Assembly: GCA_002786385.1 (NCBI GenBank)
Contig: PGCN01000012.1
Location: 308,531-372,530, forward strand
DNA from: Flavobacterium sp. FEMGT703F
Lineage (GTDB): Bacteria > Bacteroidota > Bacteroidia > Flavobacteriales > Flavobacteriaceae
DNA: 64,000 nt
Reading direction: 5' to 3'
Positions within the stretch are counted from its first letter, which is position 1. Each line of letters starts with the position of its first letter. The translations under genes and the position numbers were made by a program. The notes below the pieces were generated by a model. The model saw only the letters and a program-made list of their open reading frames with translations, searched no databases and was not told where the DNA came from. Shown here piece by piece: positions 45,365 through 53,782 of this stretch.

Positions 45365-47560
45365 ATGAAATCATTAAGTATTGCCTTGTGCTTACTGGCT
45401 AGTGCCTTTACTTTCGCGCAAGAAACGCCCAAAACCGAAGACAAAAAACCTTCAGAAAATCCCAACGAACTCAAAGAGGTTACCCTTTACGGTAACAAGA
45501 AACAGTACCTAAAGGTCGAATCCGACAAAACTACGATTAGTGTTCGTGAAAATCCTATGCTCAACAGCGGCAGCAGTTTAGAAGCTGTTAAGAAAATCCC
45601 AGGTGTCATTACTTCTCCAACAGGAACGATAACCTTAAACAGTCGTGGTGTGACCATTTATATTGATGGCGCGCCGAGTACGTTAAGCGGCAACGACCTG
45701 CAAAACTACTTGTCAACTTTACCGGCCAATGCCATTGAGAAAGTAGAATTAATTTACAATCCGGGCGCTTCCTTTGATGCCGATGCCAGCGGTTCGATTA
45801 TCAATATCGTGACCAGTACCAAGCGCAAAAAAGGGTTGAATGCCAGTGTAAATATGAATTACAACTTCAATCAATACCAAAAACCGAGTCCGCAAATATT
45901 GCTTAATGGTAAAGTAAAAGAGCTGAGTTGGCAAACCATGATAGGCTACAATTATATCGACAGCGAAAACAACAGTAGCAACGACCAAATCTTCACCTCT
46001 TTTTCCCCAAATGAAAGATTATTCCAAAAGAATTTCGCGCAGTTTACCAACCGAAATTTCTATTGGAGAACTGGAACCAACTACAAACTGAACGAAAAAT
46101 CAAACTTGTTGTTCAACTACAACTTGAATTTGGGTAACGACCGAATTACAGGAGATGCGAGCACAGTCGGTACCGGGATTGATTTCACTAACAACAGTTT
46201 GTCGAAAATAAAAAACAGCAACAACGAGTTGAGTTTGCAGTACAAAACCAAGTTAGACACCATTGGCAGAACGCTGGACATTATTGCTTACAGTAACTTT
46301 TTCAACCGAAATCCGAACACGGTTTCTAATGGACAAAACAATGGAACATCTACTTTTTACAATGGAAAAATCGATTTCAACTTGACCAACCATTACTTAA
46401 AATACGACTTCGCCATTCCTTTTAAAAAGCTGGATCTATCTATAAACACCGGTGGAAAATACAACTATATCAAAGTAAACGACAAAGGAATTTACAACTT
46501 GAATTCGCCAACAAACAGTGTTATCGATTTTGATTATACCGAAACCAATTTGGCCTTTTACGTGGAAGCCCGTAAAAAAATCAAGAAGTTAAGTTTGACT
46601 GCCGGATTGCGTTTTGAAGATTATAAAGTCGACCGATTGGTCATTCAAGACGGTACAGAAACCGAAGTTGATTTTACCAACTCCAATTTCTTCCCAAATG
46701 CGAGCGCTATGTACGAGTTTAGCGAAAACATGAACTTGTCGGCCTCCTACTCTAAGAAAATTTTCCAAGCCGATTACAATGTATTAGACCCGAACAACTT
46801 TGCCAACTTCGATCAGTACAACACTTCGCAGGGAAATCCGTTTTTGGATCCGGCGTTTTTTGACAATTTCGAATTGAAATTGACCGCTTTCCAATTTGTG
46901 AGTTTGGGTGGAAATTATACCATTGCCCGCGACAGAAACAATTTTATTTTCACCGCTGAACCCGGTGAATTGGTGAGCAACCAAACCTTCCAACAGTTTG
47001 ACAAAGTAAAAACGATGAGTTTGTTTGCTTCGTTCCCTCTGCCGTTGGATTACTTCTTTAAAAGCAAGGAAGAATTCCAAAAGCGCATGAACAACATGGA
47101 CAAGATGAATTACATTTTCTTTAATGTGAATTACATCAAAACCACTACGGAAGGCTATGATTTTTCGTTTGAAAATAAACCGATTTGGAACTATTCGGCC
47201 CAGGCGCAATTTATCTTGCCTTGGGACATTAAAAATACTATGTCGTATTTCATTTTACCAAAAGGCACATGGGAAATCTACCAAATCACCAAACCGATTC
47301 AGCAGTTTGATTTATCGTTCAACAAAGATTTCCTAAACAAAAAATTAAAAATCGGGTTGCATTGTTTTGATGTCTTCAATAGCAATGAAGTGAATGCTTT
47401 GGTTTCTTCCACCAATTTGGAGACCAAGTTTTACCAAAAACAAGATTCCAGAACCTTTAGAATATCGTTGACCTATAATTTTGGTGACTTGTCTTTGAAG
47501 AAAGAGAACACCAACATCAACATCGAGAAGACCAACTCGGGTGGAGGATTCCTAAAATAA
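45365..47560 (+). CDS. Outer membrane beta-barrel (TonB-receptor-like) protein
   Basis: A 731-residue protein with a signal peptide (SLSIALCLLASAFTFAQ). A plug domain spans about residues 50-150 (LEAVKKIPGVITSPTGTITLNSRG, VELIYNPGASFDADASGSIINIVT), followed by a large beta-barrel of the OMP_b-brl_3 type. The carboxypeptidase-regulatory N-terminal domain common in Bacteroidota relatives is absent. No SusD partner is adjacent, so it is not a SusCD pair. Cargo unknown; iron or small peptide uptake are possibilities. Confidence 0.87.
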   Translation: MKSLSIALCLLASAFTFAQETPKTEDKKPSENPNELKEVTLYGNKKQYLKVESDKTTISVRENPMLNSGSSLEAVKKIPGVITSPTGTITLNSRGVTIYIDGAPSTLSGNDLQNYLSTLPANAIEKVELIYNPGASFDADASGSIINIVTSTKRKKGLNASVNMNYNFNQYQKPSPQILLNGKVKELSWQTMIGYNYIDSENNSSNDQIFTSFSPNERLFQKNFAQFTNRNFYWRTGTNYKLNEKSNLLFNYNLNLGNDRITGDASTVGTGIDFTNNSLSKIKNSNNELSLQYKTKLDTIGRTLDIIAYSNFFNRNPNTVSNGQNNGTSTFYNGKIDFNLTNHYLKYDFAIPFKKLDLSINTGGKYNYIKVNDKGIYNLNSPTNSVIDFDYTETNLAFYVEARKKIKKLSLTAGLRFEDYKVDRLVIQDGTETEVDFTNSNFFPNASAMYEFSENMNLSASYSKKIFQADYNVLDPNNFANFDQYNTSQGNPFLDPAFFDNFELKLTAFQFVSLGGNYTIARDRNNFIFTAEPGELVSNQTFQQFDKVKTMSLFASFPLPLDYFFKSKEEFQKRMNNMDKMNYIFFNVNYIKTTTEGYDFSFENKPIWNYSAQAQFILPWDIKNTMSYFILPKGTWEIYQITKPIQQFDLSFNKDFLNKKLKIGLHCFDVFNSNEVNALVSSTNLETKFYQKQDSRTFRISLTYNFGDLSLKKENTNINIEKTNSGGGFLK

Positions 47561-47582
47561 ATTGGTTATAATTAGTAAACGA

Positions 47583-47608
47583 AAAATCCCTCAGCTGAGG
47601 GATTTTTC
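47583..47608. terminator. Bidirectional palindromic terminator
   Basis: A nearly perfect palindrome centred on TCCCTCAGCTGAGGGA, with A5 on the left and T5 on the right, serves the convergent receptor and clpX genes. Confidence 0.92.
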
Positions 47609-47611
47609 AAT

Positions 47612-48841
47612 TTAAGAGGCTATCTCTAAACGTTTCAATAAGTTTTTGGTCAGCGCATCGTGCGTATAATCCAAATCGATATGAAGTTGTTTTTCGTCCG
47701 AACTTGGTAAGTCGTACATCGCATCGGTTAAAATGGCTTCGCACAACGAACGCAATCCGCGGGCGCCGAGTTTGTACTCTAACGCTTTCTCTACTATATA
47801 ATCTAAAGCTTCGTCCGTAATGCTGAATTTAACTTCGTCCATGGCGAACAACTTTTCATATTGTTTAATCAAAGCATTTTTAGGTTCAGTTAAAATGGCG
47901 CGTAAGGTGGCTTTGTCTAACGGATCCATGTGTGTCAACACCGGCAAACGACCAATGATTTCCGGAATCAAACCAAAATCTTTGATGTCTTTCGGGATGA
48001 TGTATTGGAGCAAATTGTCTTTGTCGATATTATCCGTGTTTTTCGAAGTACTATATCCTACCGCTTGACGGTTCAATCGTTTGGAAATGATTCTTTCGAT
48101 GCCGTCAAACGCACCACCGGCTATGAATAAAATATCTTTGGTATTGACTTCCACGAATTTTTGGTCCGGGTGTTTTCGACCACCTTTCGGCGGTACGTTA
48201 ACTACAGTTCCTTCTAGTAATTTCAACATAGCTTGTTGTACGCCTTCACCGGAAACATCGCGGGTAATGGACGGATTATCGCTCTTGCGGGCAATTTTGT
48301 CAATCTCGTCTATAAACACGATACCTCTTTCGGCTTTGGCCACGTCGTAATCGGCGGCTTGCAGCAAACGGGTTAAAATACTTTCCACGTCTTCACCCAC
48401 ATAACCAGCTTCGGTTAAAACGGTCGCATCTACTATAGCCAACGGAACGTCTAACATGCGCGCGATGGTTTTAGCCACCAAAGTTTTTCCCGTTCCGGTT
48501 TGACCTACCATGATGATGTTGGATTTTTCAATTTCCACATCTTCCTCATGTTGGAGTTGCATTAAACGTTTGTAGTGGTTGTATACGGCTACCGACATGA
48601 CTTTTTTGGTTTGGTCTTGTCCGATTACATATTGGTCTAAAAATGCACGGATTTCTTTGGGTTTTTTCAACACCAAATCGGCCGATTGTTTTACTGCATT
48701 TCCTTTTAATTCCTCCATCACGATGCCATGTGCTTGTTCGATACATCGATCACAGACATGTGCATTAATTCCGGCGATTAATAAATTGGTCTCCGGTTTT
48801 TTCCTCCCGCAAAAGGAACATTCTAAAACTTGTTTTGCCAT
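47612..48841 (-). CDS. clpX: ATP-dependent Clp protease ATP-binding subunit ClpX
   Basis: A 409-residue AAA+ unfoldase. The N-terminal zinc-binding domain has C8, C11, C30 and C33. Walker A is GQTGTGKT (113-120), Walker [12 protein letters not shown], and the pore loop region is [14 protein letters not shown]. ClpX unfolds substrates and feeds them to ClpP, encoded just upstream. It is preceded by an eight-unit octad array, so its own promoter may lie in or beyond that array. Confidence 0.96.
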   Translation of the reverse strand: MAKQVLECSFCGRKKPETNLLIAGINAHVCDRCIEQAHGIVMEELKGNAVKQSADLVLKKPKEIRAFLDQYVIGQDQTKKVMSVAVYNHYKRLMQLQHEEDVEIEKSNIIMVGQTGTGKTLVAKTIARMLDVPLAIVDATVLTEAGYVGEDVESILTRLLQAADYDVAKAERGIVFIDEIDKIARKSDNPSITRDVSGEGVQQAMLKLLEGTVVNVPPKGGRKHPDQKFVEVNTKDILFIAGGAFDGIERIISKRLNRQAVGYSTSKNTDNIDKDNLLQYIIPKDIKDFGLIPEIIGRLPVLTHMDPLDKATLRAILTEPKNALIKQYEKLFAMDEVKFSITDEALDYIVEKALEYKLGARGLRSLCEAILTDAMYDLPSSDEKQLHIDLDYTHDALTKNLLKRLEIAS

Positions 48842-48846
48842 TATTT

Positions 48847-48926
48847 CCTTTGAGTGCCTGAGCGGCTGAGCAGCTGAGTGCCTGAGTTTTCTCAGTTACT
48901 TAGCGACTCAGTTACTTAGCAACTTT
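48847..48926. repeat. Palindromic 8-nt word array between clpP and clpX
   Basis: Plus strand: four octads nnnCTGAG (48855, 48863, 48871, 48879), a TTTT centre (48887-48890), then four octads CTCAGnnn/CTTAGnnn (48891, 48899, 48907, 48915). The halves are reverse-complement arrangements in unbroken phase. The array begins five bases from the clpX ATG and ends just after the clpP stop. Its right half matches the array at 18801-18840. Confidence 0.88.
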
Positions 48927-48931
48927 TTAAA

Positions 48932-49618
48932 TTATCTTCTTAACACTTCATCAATCATTCCGTACTCTTTGGCTTCATCGGCGATCATCCAATAGTCGCG
49001 TTCCGAGTCTTTGTACACTTTTTCGAAAGGTTGTCCTGAATGGTGCGAAATGATTTGGTACAATTCGTCTTTCAGTTTCAACATTTCTTTTAAGTTGATT
49101 TCCATATCGGAAGCCACACCTTGTGCACCGCCTGACGGTTGGTGAATCATGACTCTGGAATGCGGTAAGGCTGAACGTTTTCCGGCAGCTCCGGCACACA
49201 ATAATACCGCGCCCATAGAAGCAGCCATACCGGTACAAATGGTCGCTACATCGGGTTTGATATACTGCATGGTATCGTAAATGCCGAGTCCGGCATAAAC
49301 GCTTCCACCCGGTGAGTTGATGTAAATTTGGATGTCTTTAGACGCGTCAACACTTTCTAAGAACAACAATTGCGCTTGGATGATGTTGGCCATATAATCG
49401 TCGACACCTGTCCCCATGAAGATGATTCTGTCCATCATTAAACGCGAAAACACGTCGAGTTGCGAGATGTTTAATTGACGCTCTTCAATAATATAAGGTG
49501 TCATGCTTGCTACGATTTTATCGTAATACAGACTGTTTACGCCGTGTTTTTTGGTCGCAAACTTTTTAAATTGCTTCGCCATTTCGAGCGTAGCTCTCGG
49601 GTCTTTTCCGTAATCCAT
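48932..49618 (-). CDS. clpP: ATP-dependent Clp protease proteolytic subunit ClpP
   Basis: 228 residues from MDYGKDPRATLEMAKQF. The in-frame extension to 49861 is not real: it translates a dispersed repeat (VVTLSAVEGF) and a heptad array. Catalytic triad: S134 (MAASMGAVLL), H159 (VMIHQP) and D208. It forms the barrel protease with ClpX; the gene order tig-clpP-clpX is the classical one. The gap between clpP and tig is unusually long (277 bases) and full of repeats. Confidence 0.95.
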   Translation of the reverse strand: MDYGKDPRATLEMAKQFKKFATKKHGVNSLYYDKIVASMTPYIIEERQLNISQLDVFSRLMMDRIIFMGTGVDDYMANIIQAQLLFLESVDASKDIQIYINSPGGSVYAGLGIYDTMQYIKPDVATICTGMAASMGAVLLCAGAAGKRSALPHSRVMIHQPSGGAQGVASDMEINLKEMLKLKDELYQIISHHSGQPFEKVYKDSERDYWMIADEAKEYGMIDEVLRR

Positions 49619-49622
49619 TTTG

Positions 49623-49657
49623 GTTGTAAGTTGTAAGTTATACGTTGTATGTTGATA
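49623..49657 (-). repeat. 7-nt word array directly upstream of clpP
   Basis: Five heptads GTTGTAA, GTTGTAA (plus strand) and variants in strict phase from 49623 to 49657, ending four bases from the clpP ATG. Confidence 0.78.
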
Positions 49658-49718
49658 CTGATTCTTGAAGTCAAAGTTTGTGCCTTTTTTAAAAGATGAC
49701 ATTGTGTCGCTTAAGGTT

Positions 49719-49846
49719 GGAACCCTAGCCCGGATAGCCCCGAAGCTTCGGGGGAAATCCTTTTTATTGTTTAGAAAAAACCCTTCGACTGCGCTCAGGG
49801 TGACAACAATAAAAAGATTGCAACGTATAGCCGGATTAGCTTCTAA
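49719..49846. repeat. Long dispersed hairpin element upstream of clpP
   Basis: A composite intergenic element. It contains the palindrome CCCCGAAGCTTCGGGG (49739-49754), then a 15-bp inverted pair around AATCCTTTTTATTGTT (49756-49771) and its complement (49805-49819), enclosing a 25-base dispersed repeat. It ends with ATAGCCGGATTAGCTTCT, echoing CCCGGATAGC at the start. Similar elements are familiar to me from Flavobacterium genomes; no coding potential. Confidence 0.7.
49781..49805. repeat. Copy 2 of the 25-base dispersed repeat
   Basis: Identical to 43474-43498; here nested in the loop of the larger hairpin element. Confidence 0.85.
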
Positions 49847-49875
49847 TAAAAAAAGCGCCAAATTACTTTGACGCT
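49847..49875 (-). terminator. tig terminator
   Basis: On the minus strand the stem AGCGTCAAA/TTTGGCGCT (49875-49867, 49862-49854) is followed by seven T. It separates tig from clpP transcription. Confidence 0.85.
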
Positions 49876-49895
49876 CAAATATAGTAAATAATCTT

Positions 49896-51230
49896 TTAGT
49901 GTTTCAACTCGCCGTACATGGCTTTGATGAACTCGTCGTAGTTTACTTCTTTGGTTTTGGCTTTCACCTTGTCTTTGAACAAGTTCAACATTTTTTCGTT
50001 CATGACTTGTTCTGACAAACGACGTACTTCGTCTTGGTTTGACATGACGCGCGCCACAATACCTTGTACATCTTCGTCGGTTGGGTTCATTTGACCGAAT
50101 TGAGCCATTTGTTTTTTGATCAACTCAGTAGTGTAGGCTTTTAAATCGTCGAAAGTGATTTGCAAACCGTTTTCGGTGATGATTTTACCTTCGATCAATT
50201 GGTAACGCAAACCGTTTTCAGATTTAGTATATTCTGCTTCTGCTTCTTCGGCAGTTAACGGATTTTCTCCGGCAGATTGGATCCATTTTTTCAAAAACTC
50301 GGCCGGTAAATCGAACTTGGTGTTGGCGATTAAGAACTCGGTTACATCGTTTAAGAATTTTTGGTCGGCTTGTTGGGCGAATTGTTTTTCGGCGTCTTCT
50401 TTGATTTTAGCTTTCAACTCGTCTACCGAAGTTACCACTTTTGGTCCGAATAATTTATCAAACAACTCTTGGTCTAAAGTAGCCGGTTCGTGCGCAATTA
50501 CTTCATCGATAGTGAACGTTACTTCGATATCTAAACCGTGAACATCGTCGTGACCTACGGCTAAGTAATCCATTAATTTGTGATCGTCATCGAACAAACC
50601 TTTGGTTTTTAAGGTAACCACATCGCCTACTTTTTTACCGATGAACGCTTTTTGCGTTTTTTTGTCGGCGAAAGCGTCGATGGCCAAAGTAGTTCTGTTG
50701 TTGATGCCTTTTTCTTCGTTAGCAAAAATACCCGAAACGTCGTCTCCGGCTTCCACTACATCTTTAGCGATTAACTTTCCGTATTGTTTTTGGATACGCG
50801 CTACTTGGTCGTTCAACATTTTGTCATCGGCTACGATTTTGTATTGTACCAAGCTGTTTTTAGCGGCTAAATCCACTTTGAATTCCGGTGCTAAACCTAA
50901 TTCGAATTCGAATTTATAATCTTCTACATCCCAATTGAAATCTTCAGTTACTTTAGGTAGCGGATTCCCTAAGATATCTAACTTTTCTTCAACCAAATAG
51001 TTGTTCAAGTTTTCTTGCAACAATTTGTTTACTTCGTCTAACAATACTGCTTTTCCGTATTGTTTTTGGATTAAACTCATAGGCACAGCCCCTTTTCTGA
51101 ATCCGGGAATGCTAGCATTTTTTCTATAGTCTGCTAATACTTTTTCTACTTTTTCTGCGTAATCCGATTTTGATACTTCTACAGTAACTACAGCATTTAA
51201 CGCGTCTACATTATTTCTTGTGATGTTCAT
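49896..51230 (-). CDS. tig: Trigger factor (ribosome-associated chaperone)
   Basis: A 444-residue protein with the ribosome-binding N-domain (signature NASIPGFRKGAVPMSLIQKQYG), a central FKBP-like domain that is divergent as usual in Bacteroidota, and a helical C-terminal chaperone domain. It assists folding of nascent chains. A consensus promoter with a 10-bp inverted repeat sits upstream and its own terminator follows, so it is probably transcribed alone despite lying next to clpP. Confidence 0.93.
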   Translation of the reverse strand: MNITRNNVDALNAVVTVEVSKSDYAEKVEKVLADYRKNASIPGFRKGAVPMSLIQKQYGKAVLLDEVNKLLQENLNNYLVEEKLDILGNPLPKVTEDFNWDVEDYKFEFELGLAPEFKVDLAAKNSLVQYKIVADDKMLNDQVARIQKQYGKLIAKDVVEAGDDVSGIFANEEKGINNRTTLAIDAFADKKTQKAFIGKKVGDVVTLKTKGLFDDDHKLMDYLAVGHDDVHGLDIEVTFTIDEVIAHEPATLDQELFDKLFGPKVVTSVDELKAKIKEDAEKQFAQQADQKFLNDVTEFLIANTKFDLPAEFLKKWIQSAGENPLTAEEAEAEYTKSENGLRYQLIEGKIITENGLQITFDDLKAYTTELIKKQMAQFGQMNPTDEDVQGIVARVMSNQDEVRRLSEQVMNEKMLNLFKDKVKAKTKEVNYDEFIKAMYGELKH

Positions 51231-51255
51231 TTTTTGTGTTTTTTACATACTAAAA

Positions 51256-51290
51256 TTGGGTGGCAAAAGTATAACATTTATGCCACCCAA
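51256..51290 (-). promoter_or_regulatory. 10-bp inverted repeat spanning the tig -7 box (possible operator)
   Basis: TTGGGTGGCA (51256-51265) and its exact complement TGCCACCCAA (51281-51290) are separated by 15 bases. The -7 box lies at the edge of one arm. The hairpin could also terminate the upstream operon, but its T-tail is poor in that direction. Confidence 0.6.
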
Positions 51291-51294
51291 CCAA
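51264..51294 (-). promoter_or_regulatory. Consensus promoter of tig
   Basis: On the minus strand TTG (51294-51292), a 20-base spacer, then TACTTTTG (51271-51264). The ATG is 33 bases downstream. An alternative TTG at 51290-51288 has 16-base spacing. Confidence 0.7.
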
Positions 51295-51319
51295 GTTTAT
51301 TTTATTGATTTTAACGGTC

Positions 51320-51664
51320 TTATTTTGTGTCGCCGGTGATTTGATAAACCAATGATTGCGAAAGCGATAAGATGATACTGAAAAGCATGGCAGTCCAGAA
51401 AGAACTGACTTCAAAACCATCTACAAATTCGTCGCAAAGGAGAATCATAATGGCATTGATTACCAGTAAAAACAGACCGAGCGTAAAAAAAGTTACCGGC
51501 AAGGTAAACAGCACCAATATGGGTTTTACAAAAAAGTTGAGCAATCCCAAGACGATGGCTACGGTTAATGCGGTAGTAAATTCGTCTACGCGAACGCCTT
51601 TCATTAAGTAGGCGATGGCCATAACAAGTAAAGACGTGATAAAGATTCTAAGGATGAGTTTCAT
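51320..51664 (-). CDS. Four-helix membrane protein, phage holin family 4 superfamily (YvlD-like)
   Basis: 114 residues with four closely spaced hydrophobic helices. It includes LGLLNFFVKPILVLFTLPVTFFTLGLFLLVINAI, the hallmark of PF04020, named a phage holin family although most members are ordinary chromosomal membrane proteins. No phage genes are near. It follows the next gene by 4 bases and is probably cotranscribed with it. Function unknown. Confidence 0.87.
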   Translation of the reverse strand: MKLILRIFITSLLVMAIAYLMKGVRVDEFTTALTVAIVLGLLNFFVKPILVLFTLPVTFFTLGLFLLVINAIMILLCDEFVDGFEVSSFWTAMLFSIILSLSQSLVYQITGDTK

Positions 51665-51668
51665 ACGT

Positions 51669-52103
51669 TTATATTTTTTTCTTTTTAGATTTCTTATCCA
51701 TTTTTGTACTCAAAAGTTTCAATGGTGTGAGAGAGATCAAAGCTAAAATAGCAAAAAAGAAGGTTTTCTCCTTATTTGAAGTCAGCGACTTGTAAAATTC
51801 ATCTTCTTCAGCACTGTAGTATAACGACACTGTTTGCTTAATTTGCTCACACTCATTGCGATTGTAATTCTTGACCCAATAGTCTTTTTGTTGATATGAG
51901 ATCAAGATACTTTTATCATTGCTGTTTCTTCGCTTTTTTAAATTAAAATCAGCATCACAATATTTCTCTTTGACTTTAACTTCCACCAATTGTAATTTGG
52001 CATTAAAATCAGTTTCGTTTTTATATTCCACAATTGAATAAACTGTGGCTGTTAACAACACCAAAATCAAAATAATCTGTAAACCACTGTAATACTTTTT
52101 CAT
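51669..52103 (-). CDS. Unrecognised small membrane protein
   Basis: 144 residues with a hydrophobic helix at each end (IILILVLLTATVYSIVEY near the N-terminus, TFFFAILALISLTPLKLL near the C-terminus). A polar middle of about 85 residues holds two cysteines (KYCDADF and NECEQI). Both ends are very basic. The topology suggests a periplasmic loop between two membrane anchors. It lies 4 bases before the hydrolase stop side and 4 bases before the holin-like gene. Confidence 0.7.
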   Translation of the reverse strand: MKKYYSGLQIILILVLLTATVYSIVEYKNETDFNAKLQLVEVKVKEKYCDADFNLKKRRNSNDKSILISYQQKDYWVKNYNRNECEQIKQTVSLYYSAEEDEFYKSLTSNKEKTFFFAILALISLTPLKLLSTKMDKKSKKKKI

Positions 52104-52107
52104 AAAA

Positions 52108-52869
52108 TCATTTTAAAAACGAAATCGTTTCTTCAAAAAACAACTTTGGGTTTTCGGCGTGTAACCAATGGCCGGCGTTGGGAATGGTGACTAGTTTAAA
52201 ATTAGGAAAATGTTTTTGAATATTAGGCAAATCAGTGTCTAAAATGTATTTAGAATTGCCGCCGCGGATGAAAAGCGTTGGTTTGTCAAAATGATTTTCA
52301 GCAGGCAAAGCCTCGCCTATCACTTCAATTTTGGCATTAAAAACTGCGAGGTTGAATCGGAAAGCGAGTTGCCCGGGTTCCTTCCAATACAAGTTTTTCA
52401 TTAAAAACTGGCGTGTGCCGAAATCGGGTATGTACGGGTACAAGATTTCTTCCACTTGGTTTCTATCGGGTTGCTCGGTAAAATCTACGGCGTTCAACCC
52501 GGCCAAAATGTCTTGGTGGTGTGGCGCGTAATATTTGGGACCGATGTCGGCTACAATTAATTTCTCCACCAATTCCGGATGTGTTGTAGCCAAAAGCATC
52601 GCCACTTTGCCACCCATGGAATGCCCAATGACATTGATGTTGGTTAATTGATGTTCCTGACAATAGTCAAATACATCTTTGGCCATCAAGGCATAGCTGA
52701 AATCATCGGAGTGAAAACTGCGGCCGTGATTGCGCAAATCTAACAAATGCACTTGAAAACCTTCGGCAGCATAGAGCGAACTGAAAGACTTCCAATTGTC
52801 GGACATGCCGAGAAATCCGTGGATGATGAGTAGCGGTTTTCCTTCGCCTTCTATTCTGGAGTATAACAT
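52108..52869 (-). CDS. Alpha/beta hydrolase (YbfF-like esterase)
   Basis: 253 residues with no signal peptide. The oxyanion region is IIHGFLGMSDNWKS, nucleophile S84 is in GHSMGGKVA, and the catalytic histidine is in NAGHWLHAENP. The acid is probably in the GGNSKYILD region. It resembles the YbfF esterase group acting on short acyl esters or acyl-CoA. It is likely cotranscribed with the two small membrane proteins downstream. A heptad array precedes it. Confidence 0.88.
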   Translation of the reverse strand: MLYSRIEGEGKPLLIIHGFLGMSDNWKSFSSLYAAEGFQVHLLDLRNHGRSFHSDDFSYALMAKDVFDYCQEHQLTNINVIGHSMGGKVAMLLATTHPELVEKLIVADIGPKYYAPHHQDILAGLNAVDFTEQPDRNQVEEILYPYIPDFGTRQFLMKNLYWKEPGQLAFRFNLAVFNAKIEVIGEALPAENHFDKPTLFIRGGNSKYILDTDLPNIQKHFPNFKLVTIPNAGHWLHAENPKLFFEETISFLK

Positions 52870-52872
52870 AAT

Positions 52873-52956
52873 GATTGAAGATTTTTGATTGAAGATTGAC
52901 GATGGCAGAATGGATTGAATCTTAAATCAGCATTCGTTAATCAACAATCTTACATC
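52873..52956. repeat. Palindromic 7-nt word array between pdxJ and the hydrolase gene
   Basis: Twelve consecutive heptads in unbroken phase from 52873 to 52956. The first six begin GATT or GAnn (e.g. GATTGAA at 52873 and 52887), and the last six end in ATC or TTC (e.g. TTGAATC, GTTAATC). The halves are reverse-complement arrangements. The array fills the whole gap, starting three bases from the hydrolase ATG. Confidence 0.88.
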
Positions 52957-53668
52957 ATTTTAATTTTTGCAAATACATATTCACCACATTGTCCAAGCCC
53001 AGATACAAAGCTTCTGAAATTAAAGCGTGGCCGATGGACACTTCCAACAAGCCGGGAATATTTTGCTTGAAGAATTGAATGTTATCCAAACTCAAATCGT
53101 GTCCGGCATTGATTCCTAATTCCAATTCGTTGGCCAACTCGGCAGCTTTTACATAAGGCTCGATAGCGGCTTTGTTGCCCAAACTGTATTGGTGTGCGAA
53201 GTCTTCGGTATACAATTCGATACGGTCGGTTCCGGTTTTTTTGGCACCTTCAATCATTTCCAAAATAGGGTCGACAAAAATGGACGTTCGAATACCGTTT
53301 CTTTTGAATTCGGCTATTACTTCGGTTAAATACTCTTGAAACTTTATCGTATCCCAACCGGCAGAAGACGTAATCGCGCCAATCGCATCGGGCACTAAAG
53401 TCACCTGTTCCGGTTTGCATTCGAGTACCAAATCGATAAAATTGTGCTGCGGATTGCCTTCGATATTGAATTCGGTGTACACTATTGGTCGTAAATCACG
53501 CGCATCTTGATAGCGAATATGTCTTTCGTCAGGTCGCGGATGTATGGTAATACCTTGCGCGCCGAACTGTTGAATATCTTTGGCAACTTGCAACAAATCG
53601 GGCACATTGCCGCCGCGGGCATTTCGCAAAGTCGCTATTTTATTGATGTTTACGCTTAGTTTTGTCAT
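52955..53668 (-). CDS. pdxJ: Pyridoxine 5'-phosphate synthase
   Basis: A 237-residue TIM-barrel enzyme that condenses 1-deoxyxylulose 5-phosphate with aminoacetone phosphate in vitamin B6 synthesis. Key blocks are [37 protein letters not shown] and [10 protein letters not shown], all matching PdxJ. Full length. Divergent from the CBS-domain gene and separated from the downstream hydrolase by the heptad array. Confidence 0.95.
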   Translation of the reverse strand: MTKLSVNINKIATLRNARGGNVPDLLQVAKDIQQFGAQGITIHPRPDERHIRYQDARDLRPIVYTEFNIEGNPQHNFIDLVLECKPEQVTLVPDAIGAITSSAGWDTIKFQEYLTEVIAEFKRNGIRTSIFVDPILEMIEGAKKTGTDRIELYTEDFAHQYSLGNKAAIEPYVKAAELANELELGINAGHDLSLDNIQFFKQNIPGLLEVSIGHALISEALYLGLDNVVNMYLQKLK

Positions 53669-53782
53669 AGCTGTTTTTGATAAAGCTTATCGTTTAAAAA
53701 TATGATTACAAAAATACAAAGTAAAAGCAAGCGCGCATGTCCCAAAATTTGATTATTTTGCAGTCACTAAAGAAAAGAACAG

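Noticed and set aside
45365..47560. SusC of a polysaccharide utilisation locus
   Set aside because: No SusD gene or glycoside hydrolases are adjacent, and the carboxypeptidase-regulatory N-terminal domain is missing.
49619..49861. N-terminal extension of ClpP
   Set aside because: It translates a dispersed repeat (LSAVEG signature) and a heptad array; ClpP homologues start near MDYGK-type sequences.
51320..51664. Sign of a prophage because of the holin family name
   Set aside because: PF04020 proteins are ordinary chromosomal membrane proteins; no lysin, capsid, tail or integrase genes are nearby.
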